In this document: piece after piece, positions 1 to 7,738 of the stretch
Position numbering within the stretch: the first letter of the stretch is position 1
How the letters are laid out: each line of letters opens with the position of its first letter
Assembly: GCF_036345015.1 (NCBI RefSeq)
Contig: NZ_CP084098.1
Span: 3,609,326 to 3,673,325 of the forward strand
Direction: 5' to 3'
DNA from: Cyanobacterium sp. Dongsha4
Lineage (GTDB): Bacteria; Cyanobacteriota; Cyanobacteriia; Cyanobacteriales; Cyanobacteriaceae
Length of the DNA stretch: 64,000 bases
Position numbers and translations under genes: made by a program
The notes under the pieces: model-generated
Database searches by the model: none
Seen by the model: the letters and a program-made list of their open reading frames with translations, nothing else
What the model was told of the DNA's origin: nothing

Positions 1-1104
1 ATCTCCGAAGATAGCATTGTTAGCTCTAATGTGACATTTGATCAGGACGTATTTTTGATTGACACTAGCGGAAGTTTTGAATTTTCCACTTTTGATAATC
101 GTTTAAGAGTTGATGATGACAATAAAGAGCAAGTGTTTTTTGTTTATGGAAATAATACTGCCACGGATGTTTTAAATATTAATGAGGTAAGAACATTTCA
201 GGAAGAAGTAATAGAGACAATTCTTGTACCAGTTACTAACCCGGGTAGCCCTAATGATTTAGATGGTTTTTTTGATCGCAGTACGAGATCTAATCTAATT
301 GGCATTAATACTGCAAATGGAATTTTAAATAATGTTAATGATAATATATTTATTGGTTTTGTCAGCAATATTGATGAAAATGGAAATCTCTTGCAAAACG
401 GTATTTTATTCGATAACAATGACAATCCAATCTTAGTACCTTTCCAACAAAATGAAGATACAATCGCTTATATTCCTGCTGATAATAGTCCTGCCATAAA
501 TGCAGGAAATAATAATATTATCGAATTACAACAGTTTTTCTCTCCTAATCCAATCGATCAATTAGGTAATCCTCGCATTAATAACGGTAGAGTTGATATA
601 GGTAGTGTGGAATCTGGCTATATTGATACTCAGGGGGTGTTAACAGAAACAGACTCTTTGCTTAATACTCCTATTATTCGTTTTCAAAATCGGGATGTTG
701 CAGGAACTTATCTTTATGCTCAAGAACAAGAAGCCCAACAGATTCGATCGCGCTATCCTAATTTTATAGAAGAAGGACAAGCATTTAAAGTTGCCACCTC
801 TGCATCTGACGGGTTAGTTCGCATTAATCGTTTTCAAAATACAGACACCCCGGGTACTTATTTATTTGCTACCGAATCCGAAAGCGTATCCATTCGCCAA
901 AATCATCAAAACTTCAAAGAAGAAGGAGTGGCTTTCTATGTTTACGGTGCAGATGCAGGTATCGGTGAGGATGTTTACCGTTTTCAAAGTTTGAAGCTAC
1001 CTGGTACTTATTTATTTGCATTAGAAGCAGAGAAAGACAACATTTTAGCTAATTATCGTAGTGATTTTCGTTTGGAAGGAGTCGCTTTTGAGGTAGCCAT
1101 TTAA
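1..1104 (+). CDS. C-terminal part of a surface/secreted protein with three DUF5648-like repeats
   Basis: The reading frame is open from the first base of the window, so the true start lies outside; an internal GTG at 31 is only the first possible start inside. The last third carries three copies of a ~40-residue repeat (about nt 676-800, 829-950 and 976-1101) with the pattern RFQN..GTYL(Y/F)A..E...I......F..EG.AF.V, which resembles the DUF5648 repeat of secreted bacterial proteins. Before the repeats, a stretch with SPAINAG and RVDIGSVE resembles the closing motif of right-handed beta-helix 'polymorphic outer membrane' domains. There are no membrane segments in the visible part. A cell-surface or exported role is inferred from these families; the substrate is unknown. 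Confidence 0.7.
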   Translation: MSEDSIVSSNVTFDQDVFLIDTSGSFEFSTFDNRLRVDDDNKEQVFFVYGNNTATDVLNINEVRTFQEEVIETILVPVTNPGSPNDLDGFFDRSTRSNLIGINTANGILNNVNDNIFIGFVSNIDENGNLLQNGILFDNNDNPILVPFQQNEDTIAYIPADNSPAINAGNNNIIELQQFFSPNPIDQLGNPRINNGRVDIGSVESGYIDTQGVLTETDSLLNTPIIRFQNRDVAGTYLYAQEQEAQQIRSRYPNFIEEGQAFKVATSASDGLVRINRFQNTDTPGTYLFATESESVSIRQNHQNFKEEGVAFYVYGADAGIGEDVYRFQSLKLPGTYLFALEAEKDNILANYRSDFRLEGVAFEVAI

Positions 1105-1141
1105 AGTAGCTATTTAAAAACATTACATCTCAGTTCGACAG

Positions 1142-1300
1142 AAAAATTGTTGGGAGATTAAGGTGTTAGAGTGTTAGGGGATTAGGGTGAAACAAATTCT
1201 TAAAGTACGGAAGTCACTAATCAACTTCAGGTTTAAGAATATCGGGTAAGGTAAGGTTTCAGGTTTCAGGTGTTAGGAGATTGGGGTAGTTTACTTTTTC
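1142..1300. repeat. Intergenic cluster of short degenerate G/T-rich repeats
   Basis: The 336-bp gap between the first gene and tRNA-Val holds no credible ORF. It is built of short reiterated words: GTGTTAGRG/GATTAGGG blocks near 1163-1190 and two adjacent GGTTTCA units near 1255-1270. Positions 1195-1221 match, in inverted orientation and with two mismatches, part of a longer repeat found at 6557 and 26066. Similar words recur in most large gaps of this window. Confidence 0.6.
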
Positions 1301-1440
1301 CTATAAGTTTGCCTTCTGCAACCCCTAACTACTTGCCTTGATGATGTCTATCTAAAAATATAGAAACTGACTACACTCTCAGTAATAAGGATTTACAAAC
1401 AACCAAGTAAACGAGTATATTGGAATTTGACTAAAGATAT

Positions 1441-1511
1441 GGGCGATACTGGATTTGAACCAGTGGCATCCTGCTTGTAAGGCAGGCGCTCTACCGCTGA
1501 GCTAATCGCCC
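1441..1511 (-). tRNA. tRNA-Val (anticodon TAC)
   Basis: The reverse complement folds into a complete cloverleaf. The 7-bp acceptor stem is GGGCGAT/ATCGCCC, the D arm is GCTC/GAGC, the anticodon stem CCTGC/GCAGG encloses the loop CTTACAA, and the T arm is ACTGG/CCAGT with TTCAAAT. The anticodon TAC reads valine GTA/GTG codons. CCA is not encoded. Confidence 0.95.
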
Positions 1512-1556
1512 TTAACTCACATTTATATATTATAGCTAGTCTTTAAAAAAAATGCA

Positions 1557-2123
1557 ATGCCTTCGGGAAAAATTCACGATCAAATTACTTGGTTTTGTTT
1601 ACCTCTTGTTATCATCCTCTTTTTTATTGTCACTAAATCCTTATTATTAACTACTTTGGGGGGTTTTGGGTTTGTCTTTAGTGGTTTGATGTTTGGTCCT
1701 GATTTGGATATTTATTCGATACAATTTCAACGTTGGCGTTTCTTTCGCTTTATTTGGCTACCCTATCAAAAAACTTTAAAGCATCGTTCTATTTTTTCTC
1801 ATGGTTTCTTATTAGGTACTCTTATTCGATTAATTTATTTGAGTTTGATATTATTCATACTAGCAATTTTAGGAGTTGCGATCGCACAGTTAATATTTGG
1901 TTTTGGATGGCATTGGCAGAAATTCATATTTAACAGTTACAGAGTGTTGAAAAATAACTATTGGCAAGAAGTATTATCATTATTTATAGGTTTAGAGTTA
2001 GGGGCGATGAGTCATTACTTAGCCGATGATATTGGTAGTAAATGGAAATCTCGTCAAAGAAAAAAATCTGTTTCTCGCAAAAAAAGCAAAAGAGTTGTCA
2101 GAAAAAATACCCGTAGAAAATAA
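1557..2123 (+). CDS. DUF2227-family membrane protein, putative metal-binding
   Basis: This 188-residue protein starts MPSGKIHDQIT and belongs to the cyanobacterial DUF2227 family of putative metal-binding proteins, related to YdjM-like membrane hydrolases. Conserved His/Asp clusters that could bind metal are visible: GKIHD near the start, MFGPDLDIYS around residue 50, KHRSIFSHG around residue 80 and SHYLADDIGS around residue 160. Hydrophobic segments at about 15-45 and 90-125 suggest membrane association. The tail is very basic (about 30 residues rich in Arg/Lys). It starts 45 nt after tRNA-Val, which is on the other strand, and is followed 71 nt later by feoB on the same strand. The substrate is unknown. 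Confidence 0.8.
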   Translation: MPSGKIHDQITWFCLPLVIILFFIVTKSLLLTTLGGFGFVFSGLMFGPDLDIYSIQFQRWRFFRFIWLPYQKTLKHRSIFSHGFLLGTLIRLIYLSLILFILAILGVAIAQLIFGFGWHWQKFIFNSYRVLKNNYWQEVLSLFIGLELGAMSHYLADDIGSKWKSRQRKKSVSRKKSKRVVRKNTRRK

Positions 2124-2194
2124 ACCTTGAATTTATAGAGTAGAAGCTGTTACCCGAAGTTTTAAACCTATTTTCTTAATTCTTAATTTTACTT

Positions 2195-4024
2195 ATGTCC
2201 TGTCATTCTGCTACCACGAAAGTTTTACCAAATTCTCAAAAACGCATTGCCGTCATTGGGCAACCAAATACTGGAAAATCAACTTTTTTTAATCGCTTAA
2301 CGGGGAGTAATGCTTCTGTAGGCAATTGGTCTGGTATAACTGTGGATTTATTACAGGCAGAAATTCACCTTAATAATGAAGCAGTGGAAGTGGTAGATTT
2401 ACCCGGTATTTATGATTTTAATGGCTTTTCTGATGATGAAAAGGTGGTGCAGAGGTTTTTGGAAACTTTTCCCCTCGATTTAGCTATTATTATTATCAAC
2501 GCTACTCAAATCGATCGCACTTTAAGATTAATATTAGAGATGAAAAGGTTGGGATTACCTTGCGTCGTTATGTTAAATATGGCAGACGAAGCCAAACGCT
2601 ATGGAGTAGAAATAAATCACCATCAACTGCAAGAGATTTTAGAGATACCTTGTTTTTTAATTAGTGCCAAATATGGTAAAGGTTTTACCCAAGCCATTAA
2701 AGGCATGGAAAAGGCACTATCTACCCAAGAAGATTCTTTCATTCTCAAAGATATTCATGATTTTCTTTCCTCCAATCCTGTAACAGAGACAGAAATTAAC
2801 TCGATTTTGGAGAAAACCGTCAAAATACCCCCTGAAGAAATTAAAACGATTACTGATAAACTCGATCGCATTTTACTTCATCCTATTTTCGGAATACCAC
2901 TTTTTTTTATCTCCATGTTAGGAATATTCTTTCTAATTTGGTATCTCGGTTTACCTTCTCAAGACGTTATGGGAAATATCACCGATTGGATTGGTGGGCA
3001 AATTATCGAGCCAACTATTCAACCACTGCCCGAAATAGTGCAAAATTTCCTCCTTAACGGGGTTTGGTTAGGTGTAGCAACTGTCGCTTCTTTTGTACCT
3101 TTAATCGTTATCTTTTTCTTTGTAATGGCGGCGGTAGAGGATAGTGGTTATTTAGCTCGATCGGCTTACCTGATGGATGCTTTAATGGAAAAAGTAGGGC
3201 TAGATGGCAGGGCTTTTGTCATGCAAATGATGGGATTTGGCTGTAATGTTCCTGCTTTAATGGGTACAAGAGTAATTCGATCGCAACCTATGCGTTGGTT
3301 ATCTATGTTAATTATACCCTTTGCTCTTTGTTCTGCAAGACTAGCAGTATTTGTTTTTATTATTGCCGCTATTTTCCCTCCCAATTTAGGCCCGATTATT
3401 CTTTTTTCTCTCTATTTACTAAGTTTTATTGCTAGTTTTTTTGTCGCTTTTGTATTTAGTAAAACCAAAGAATTTCAAAGTCAAGAACCTTTTATTATTG
3501 AACTCCCACCCTATAGATTACCCACTGTAAAACAAGTGCTTTTAAGAGGATGGGGAGAAGTAAAAGAATTTCTGAGAAGAGCAACTAATTTTATTATCAT
3601 CGGATGTGTGGCGGTATGGTTTTTAACTTATTTTCCTGAAAAAAGTACAGGATTAGAGACTTGGGGAGGGCAACTGGGAATTTTATTACAACCTATTATG
3701 CAACCAATTGGCATTGATCCTTATTTAACTTTATCTTTAATTTTTGGCTTTATTGCTAAAGAAATCGTTGTGGGTTCATTTGCTACAATTTATGCGTTAA
3801 GTTCATCGGCATTAACTCAACATATTGCCCTAACTATCACTCCTGCGGCGGCAGTTTCTTTTTGTGTCTTTTGCTTATTATATACTCCTTGTTTATCCAC
3901 CGTTGCCACCATTAAAGCAGAGTCTAAATCGACAATTTTTACTTTATTTTCTTTGCTTTTTTCTCTGGTTTATGCTTGGATATGTGCTTTTATTTTCTAC
4001 CATTTGACACAAACATTTTTCTAA
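2195..4024 (+). CDS. feoB: Ferrous iron transport protein B
   Basis: FeoB is the inner-membrane Fe(II) transporter with a cytosolic G domain. The N-terminal GTPase motifs are clear: G1 GQPNTGKST (about residues 21-30), G3 DLPG (about 70) and G4 NMAD (about 130). After residue 225 there are about eight membrane segments with the two typical Gate regions (GFGCNVPALMGTR and SFCVFCLLYTPCLSTVAT). At 609 residues it is shorter than the roughly 770-residue E. coli protein, matching compact cyanobacterial forms. No feoA gene is adjacent, so any FeoA partner lies elsewhere. Confidence 0.95.
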   Translation: MSCHSATTKVLPNSQKRIAVIGQPNTGKSTFFNRLTGSNASVGNWSGITVDLLQAEIHLNNEAVEVVDLPGIYDFNGFSDDEKVVQRFLETFPLDLAIIIINATQIDRTLRLILEMKRLGLPCVVMLNMADEAKRYGVEINHHQLQEILEIPCFLISAKYGKGFTQAIKGMEKALSTQEDSFILKDIHDFLSSNPVTETEINSILEKTVKIPPEEIKTITDKLDRILLHPIFGIPLFFISMLGIFFLIWYLGLPSQDVMGNITDWIGGQIIEPTIQPLPEIVQNFLLNGVWLGVATVASFVPLIVIFFFVMAAVEDSGYLARSAYLMDALMEKVGLDGRAFVMQMMGFGCNVPALMGTRVIRSQPMRWLSMLIIPFALCSARLAVFVFIIAAIFPPNLGPIILFSLYLLSFIASFFVAFVFSKTKEFQSQEPFIIELPPYRLPTVKQVLLRGWGEVKEFLRRATNFIIIGCVAVWFLTYFPEKSTGLETWGGQLGILLQPIMQPIGIDPYLTLSLIFGFIAKEIVVGSFATIYALSSSALTQHIALTITPAAAVSFCVFCLLYTPCLSTVATIKAESKSTIFTLFSLLFSLVYAWICAFIFYHLTQTFF

Positions 4025-4068
4025 CCTCAGTTATTCCATCAAAATTTTGACTTTAGACAAATTACAGG

Positions 4069-4087
4069 GGTTGAACATTGTTCAACC
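4069..4087. repeat. Perfect 8-bp hairpin downstream of feoB
   Basis: GGTTGAAC and GTTCAACC flank a 3-nt loop about 45 nt after the feoB stop. No T-tract follows, so it is not a canonical intrinsic terminator, but it could stabilise the feoB transcript 3' end. It lies in the convergent gap between feoB and rlmN. Confidence 0.5.
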
Positions 4088-4257
4088 TTCACAATAGCTA
4101 ATTTTGGGTTTACTCCGCTTTTGTCAAATTCCAGAAATCTTTGCAAAGTCTCAATCCTAGGATGATTATATTATTTTTTTATCTATGTATCTATCAATCT
4201 TAGGGTATTCTTGGAAATGTTTTATTGATTCAGAGAAGCGATCGCATCTTAGCATTT

Positions 4258-5286
4258 TTATGTCATTTTACTTGCTCGTAATTGCCCACAAGCGGCATCG
4301 GCATCCAAACCACGAGAATAACGCACACTGACGGCGATTTTTTCCTGTTGTAATAACTTTTTGAACTGATTTACCCTTTCAGGAGAAGGACGTTGATAAT
4401 CGGCTTCTGAGATAGGATTATAGGGAATGAGATTAACGTGAGTCTGAAAACCATGAAGATGTTGAGCTAATTCTTGGGCGTGTTGGGGTAAGTCATTAAC
4501 TTCAGAAAGTAAAATATACTCAAAAGTTACCCTTCTACCCGTCATTTTGACATACTCTCGACAATCGGCTAAAAGTTGCTCTAGGGGGTAATGATTGGCA
4601 CTGGGAATCAGTTTTTCTCTCACTACCTGATTAGAGGCGTGGAGGCTAACGGCAAAAGTAATTTGTAATTTGTGTTGGGCTAACTCAAGGATTTTATTCG
4701 GCAAACCTACTGTAGATATTGTAAGCGATCGCGCCCCGATTCCTACATCTTCATTGATAGATTTTATGGCTTTCACCACTTGGGGTAAATTAAGTAAAGG
4801 TTCACCCATACCCATAAATACCACATTAGAGACTCTTTCACCAAAATCATTTTGTACTGTCAAAATTTGATCAATAATTTCATGGGCGTAAAGATTGCGA
4901 GTAAAACCTCCTTTTCCTGTGGCACAAAAATCACAAGCCATGACGCACCCCACCTGAGAAGAAACACACACCGTTAATCTTTTGTCTGTGGGAATCCCTA
5001 CGGTTTCAATAATTAAACCATCGGCTAATTTTAATAAATATTTACGAGTGCGATCACTTGCTGTGCTACAATAATGAATCTGTGAACGTCCGATGATATT
5101 TTCTGCCTGATTTTCTCGCCACTGTTTCGGAAAAACGGTTATATCCATTAAAGATGTTGCACCTTTTTCATATAGCCATTGATAAAGTTGTTTGCCACGA
5201 TAGGCAGGTTGCCCCTGATTTTCCACCCATGCAGTTAATTCTGATAAAGATTTTCCTAATAAAACTTCTTTTTCTTTTATTGCCAT
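4258..5286 (-). CDS. rlmN: 23S rRNA/tRNA m2A methyltransferase RlmN (radical SAM)
   Basis: RlmN methylates C2 of adenine in 23S rRNA (A2503) and in some tRNAs. The radical-SAM CxxxCxxC motif is at Cys114, Cys118 and Cys121 ([12 protein letters not shown]), followed by the glycine-rich SAM motif [11 protein letters not shown]. The C-terminal [12 protein letters not shown] segment contains the Cys that forms the methylated intermediate in this family. The length of 342 residues is normal. It converges with feoB; the 233-bp gap contains the hairpin at 4069 and no gene. Confidence 0.96.
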   Translation of the reverse strand: MAIKEKEVLLGKSLSELTAWVENQGQPAYRGKQLYQWLYEKGATSLMDITVFPKQWRENQAENIIGRSQIHYCSTASDRTRKYLLKLADGLIIETVGIPTDKRLTVCVSSQVGCVMACDFCATGKGGFTRNLYAHEIIDQILTVQNDFGERVSNVVFMGMGEPLLNLPQVVKAIKSINEDVGIGARSLTISTVGLPNKILELAQHKLQITFAVSLHASNQVVREKLIPSANHYPLEQLLADCREYVKMTGRRVTFEYILLSEVNDLPQHAQELAQHLHGFQTHVNLIPYNPISEADYQRPSPERVNQFKKLLQQEKIAVSVRYSRGLDADAACGQLRASKMT

Positions 5287-5524
5287 TTTCTCGATTATGA
5301 ATAAAATTGATAGATAGAAACTAAAATAGTGTTTTGATTTGTAGATAAAAACTTAGTGCTTTCTTGCAAATAGTTGTTTTTGATTTCGGACATCATCCCA
5401 CTTAACTTTTTCAATCACTACATCTTTTCAACTATCCCCGAATTTTTTACAAGAAATAGTAACTTTATGTTATTTGTGATCAAAGTATAGAATATTATTT
5501 TAACCTGAGAAGAAAAAATCAAGT

Positions 5525-6514
5525 ATGCAAGGAATGGAATTCAAAGATTATTATTCAGTGTTAGGAGTAGATAAAAAAGCCTCTGGAGAGGAGATAAAAA
5601 AAGCATTTCGTAAATTAGCCGTTAAATATCATCCTGACAGAAATCCTGATAACAAAGCGGCAGAGGAAAAATTTAAGGAAATTAGCGAGGCTTATGAGGT
5701 TTTAGGAGATACGGAAAAGCGGAAAAAATATGACCAATTTATCCGTTATGGCAGACCTATGGGGCAAAGAACTACAACTAGAAATACAGCGAATTGGGGC
5801 AATACCTATCAAACAAGAAGCTCTAATGACATGGATTTTGATTTTGGTAAGTATAATAGTTTTGATGAGTTTATTGCTGACTTATTAGGAAGACCTTTTG
5901 GTAATACACGCACTCAAACTACTGGTTTCGGAGATTTTGGCGGTTTTAATACTGGTGCAACTGCTAGTCAAGGGAGAGGAAATGATATTGAAAAAAGCAT
6001 TAGTCTCACCTATTATCAAGCCTATCATGGAGTGCAAACAAAATTAGATTTAGGCTCAGAAATCGTTACTGTCAAAATTCCTGCGGGGGCAAAAAATGGC
6101 ACAAAAGTCAGATTAAAAGGAAAAGGACAAATTAACCCTATTAGTAATCATAAAGGAGATTTATATTTAAAGGTTGAGTTAAAACCTCACGATTTTTTCT
6201 CTTTTGAGGATGATAAATTAGTGTGTGAAGTGCCAATTACTCCTTATGAGGCTGTTTTAGGAGGAGAGGTTAATGTGCCAACTCCTGAAGGGGAAGTTAT
6301 GGTTAAAATTCCTGCAGGTATTCGTCACGGGCAGTCTTTACGTCTTAGAGGCAAGGGTTGGAGTAATCCTAAAGGTGGTAATGGTGATTTATTAGTGAAA
6401 ATTGCGATCGCAACTCCTAAAAATATTTCTGATCAGGAAAAAGAATATTATGAAAAAATTCGCTCAATTAGTCAAGATGATCCTCGTTTGTCATTGAAAA
6501 ATATCAAATTGTAA
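5525..6514 (+). CDS. DnaJ/CbpA-type co-chaperone (J domain, no zinc finger)
   Basis: The N-terminal J domain (about residues 4-70) carries the HPD motif in [17 protein letters not shown], which stimulates Hsp70/DnaK ATPase activity. A Gly/Phe/Thr-rich linker (about 75-155) follows, then the two beta-barrel substrate-binding domains of DnaJ C-terminal type (about 160-320; motifs [19 protein letters not shown] and [19 protein letters not shown]). The CxxCxGxG zinc repeats of true DnaJ are absent, so this is a type II/CbpA-like protein. The start could be ATG 5525 or ATG 5534 (MEFKDYY, the usual family start). Confidence 0.9.
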   Translation: MQGMEFKDYYSVLGVDKKASGEEIKKAFRKLAVKYHPDRNPDNKAAEEKFKEISEAYEVLGDTEKRKKYDQFIRYGRPMGQRTTTRNTANWGNTYQTRSSNDMDFDFGKYNSFDEFIADLLGRPFGNTRTQTTGFGDFGGFNTGATASQGRGNDIEKSISLTYYQAYHGVQTKLDLGSEIVTVKIPAGAKNGTKVRLKGKGQINPISNHKGDLYLKVELKPHDFFSFEDDKLVCEVPITPYEAVLGGEVNVPTPEGEVMVKIPAGIRHGQSLRLRGKGWSNPKGGNGDLLVKIAIATPKNISDQEKEYYEKIRSISQDDPRLSLKNIKL

Positions 6515-6539
6515 TTAAAATTTACTGAATATGTATGTA

Positions 6540-6712
6540 GGTGAAGATAGGGCAAGGGGCAAAGTTAAAAGGGCAAAGGGCAAGGGGCAAAGGTAATAAA
6601 CCATTAGTAATTAGTAACTTCCGCACTTTAAGAATTAGTTTCTTCTAATCTCTTAACTCTTAACTCGTTTCTCCCCCCGCAATAACCTCACACCTGCAAC
6701 CTGAAACCTTTT
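6540..6712. repeat. Dispersed intergenic repeat, copy A
   Basis: The 270-bp gap after the DnaJ-like gene is filled by reiterated GGGCAAA/GGGGCAA units, followed by a unique-looking core and TCTTAACTCTTAACTC-type words. Positions 6557-6650 are a near-exact direct copy of 26066-26152: the only differences are one extra 7-nt GGGGCAA unit and one substitution. No ORF is supported here. Confidence 0.8.
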
Positions 6713-6784
6713 TTGAGAAATATGTTGATCATAACTACTGTACAATAACTTCATTTATAAATAACTAATGTCTGATAAAAATAT

Positions 6785-7039
6785 ATGGAATGGATAACAA
6801 TTATAGGTTTGACTGCTGGTAGTTTAACCACTATTTCTTTTCTGCCCCAAGCGATTAAAACTTGGAGAAGTAAATCCGCAAAAGATATATCTTTAGCAAT
6901 GTTTCTTTGCTTTTGTTTAGGGGTTGTTTTATGGATTATTTATGGATTGTTTATCATGGATATTCCTGTGTTAGTTACGAATATTGTTACCTTAATTTTG
7001 TCAGGTACAATTTTATTTTTTAAACTTAAATATAAGTAG
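6785..7039 (+). CDS. SemiSWEET-type small sugar transporter
   Basis: This 84-residue protein has three transmembrane helices and the PQ-loop signature of SemiSWEET proteins (FLPQAIKTWRSKSAKDIS near residue 20, followed by LWIIYGL). SemiSWEETs act as homodimers for facilitated passage of sugars across the cytoplasmic membrane; the sugar cannot be read from the sequence. It is followed 3 nt later by a small membrane protein gene, so the two are probably co-transcribed. Confidence 0.88.
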   Translation: MEWITIIGLTAGSLTTISFLPQAIKTWRSKSAKDISLAMFLCFCLGVVLWIIYGLFIMDIPVLVTNIVTLILSGTILFFKLKYK

Positions 7040-7042
7040 TTA

Positions 7043-7339
7043 ATGTCTTTAATTTTTATACTATCTTTTAATATATTTATTTTTATAATTAATCTTTATT
7101 TATTATGGCAAATTATCAGAATAAAAAAATACTTAAATACTCTGAATACTAGGCTAGTTTATATCAATAAAAACTTACCTTTAATTATCAAAGAGGTTTC
7201 CTTATCTATTCTAACAACAGCTTTGGAAATCAAAAAAATTAAAGAAAAATATCGAAGATTGAAAAATAATATTAATAATGTTCAAAAAATACTAACCATA
7301 AGCAGAATTATTTATAAAATAGTTTATCAAACTAACTAA
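7043..7339 (+). CDS. Small membrane-anchored protein of unknown function
   Basis: This 98-residue protein is not recognised. It has a strongly hydrophobic N-terminal helix (about residues 3-25), then a Lys/Ile/Asn-rich, probably helical soluble part. The base composition is very AT-rich. It starts 3 nt after the SemiSWEET stop and ends 33 nt before the next gene, so it looks like the middle gene of a three-gene transcript. Confidence 0.6.
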   Translation: MSLIFILSFNIFIFIINLYLLWQIIRIKKYLNTLNTRLVYINKNLPLIIKEVSLSILTTALEIKKIKEKYRRLKNNINNVQKILTISRIIYKIVYQTN

Positions 7340-7372
7340 TATATAAAAGTATTAAATATCAAAAAGAAATCC

Positions 7373-7738
7373 ATGATTGAACCCAAATTTAAAAATGCTC
7401 AAGAATATGAATTAGCACAAGTATTAATGCAACCAATTTTTATTCGTCTCTTGGATAATATTCGTAAGGAGTCGGAATTATCTAATTATGATGTTAGTTA
7501 TGAAGAAATCAATGAACCTTTTCCCAGTTATATTGTTGCCATTAAAAAAGAAAACAAAACGGAAAAAAAAAATGTTTGGGAACTATGTTTTCAAGTTTGT
7601 TTCAACAACTATTCAGAAAATATTACTCAACCTGTAACAACTGATAAAACTCTTTTTGAAGAGGATGGACAGTTAAACTGGCAAACTTTAGACGAAAAAA
7701 CTAAAATATTAGTTAAATCTCTCTTTAGTCCTAATTAA
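7373..7738 (+). CDS. Conserved-looking hypothetical protein, 121 residues
   Basis: Not assigned to a family. It is a soluble, acidic protein (MIEPKFKNAQEYELAQVLMQ...) with alternating strand and helix character, a Trp-Glu-Leu-Cys-Phe strand around residue 70, and no membrane segment. It is the last gene of the SemiSWEET cluster, and its stop overlaps by 4 nt the stop of the convergent RecJ-like gene. Confidence 0.6.
   Translation: MIEPKFKNAQEYELAQVLMQPIFIRLLDNIRKESELSNYDVSYEEINEPFPSYIVAIKKENKTEKKNVWELCFQVCFNNYSENITQPVTTDKTLFEEDGQLNWQTLDEKTKILVKSLFSPN

Noticed and set aside
4069-4087. feoB intrinsic terminator
   Set aside because: The hairpin is perfect but no T-tract follows, so it is listed only as an inverted repeat.
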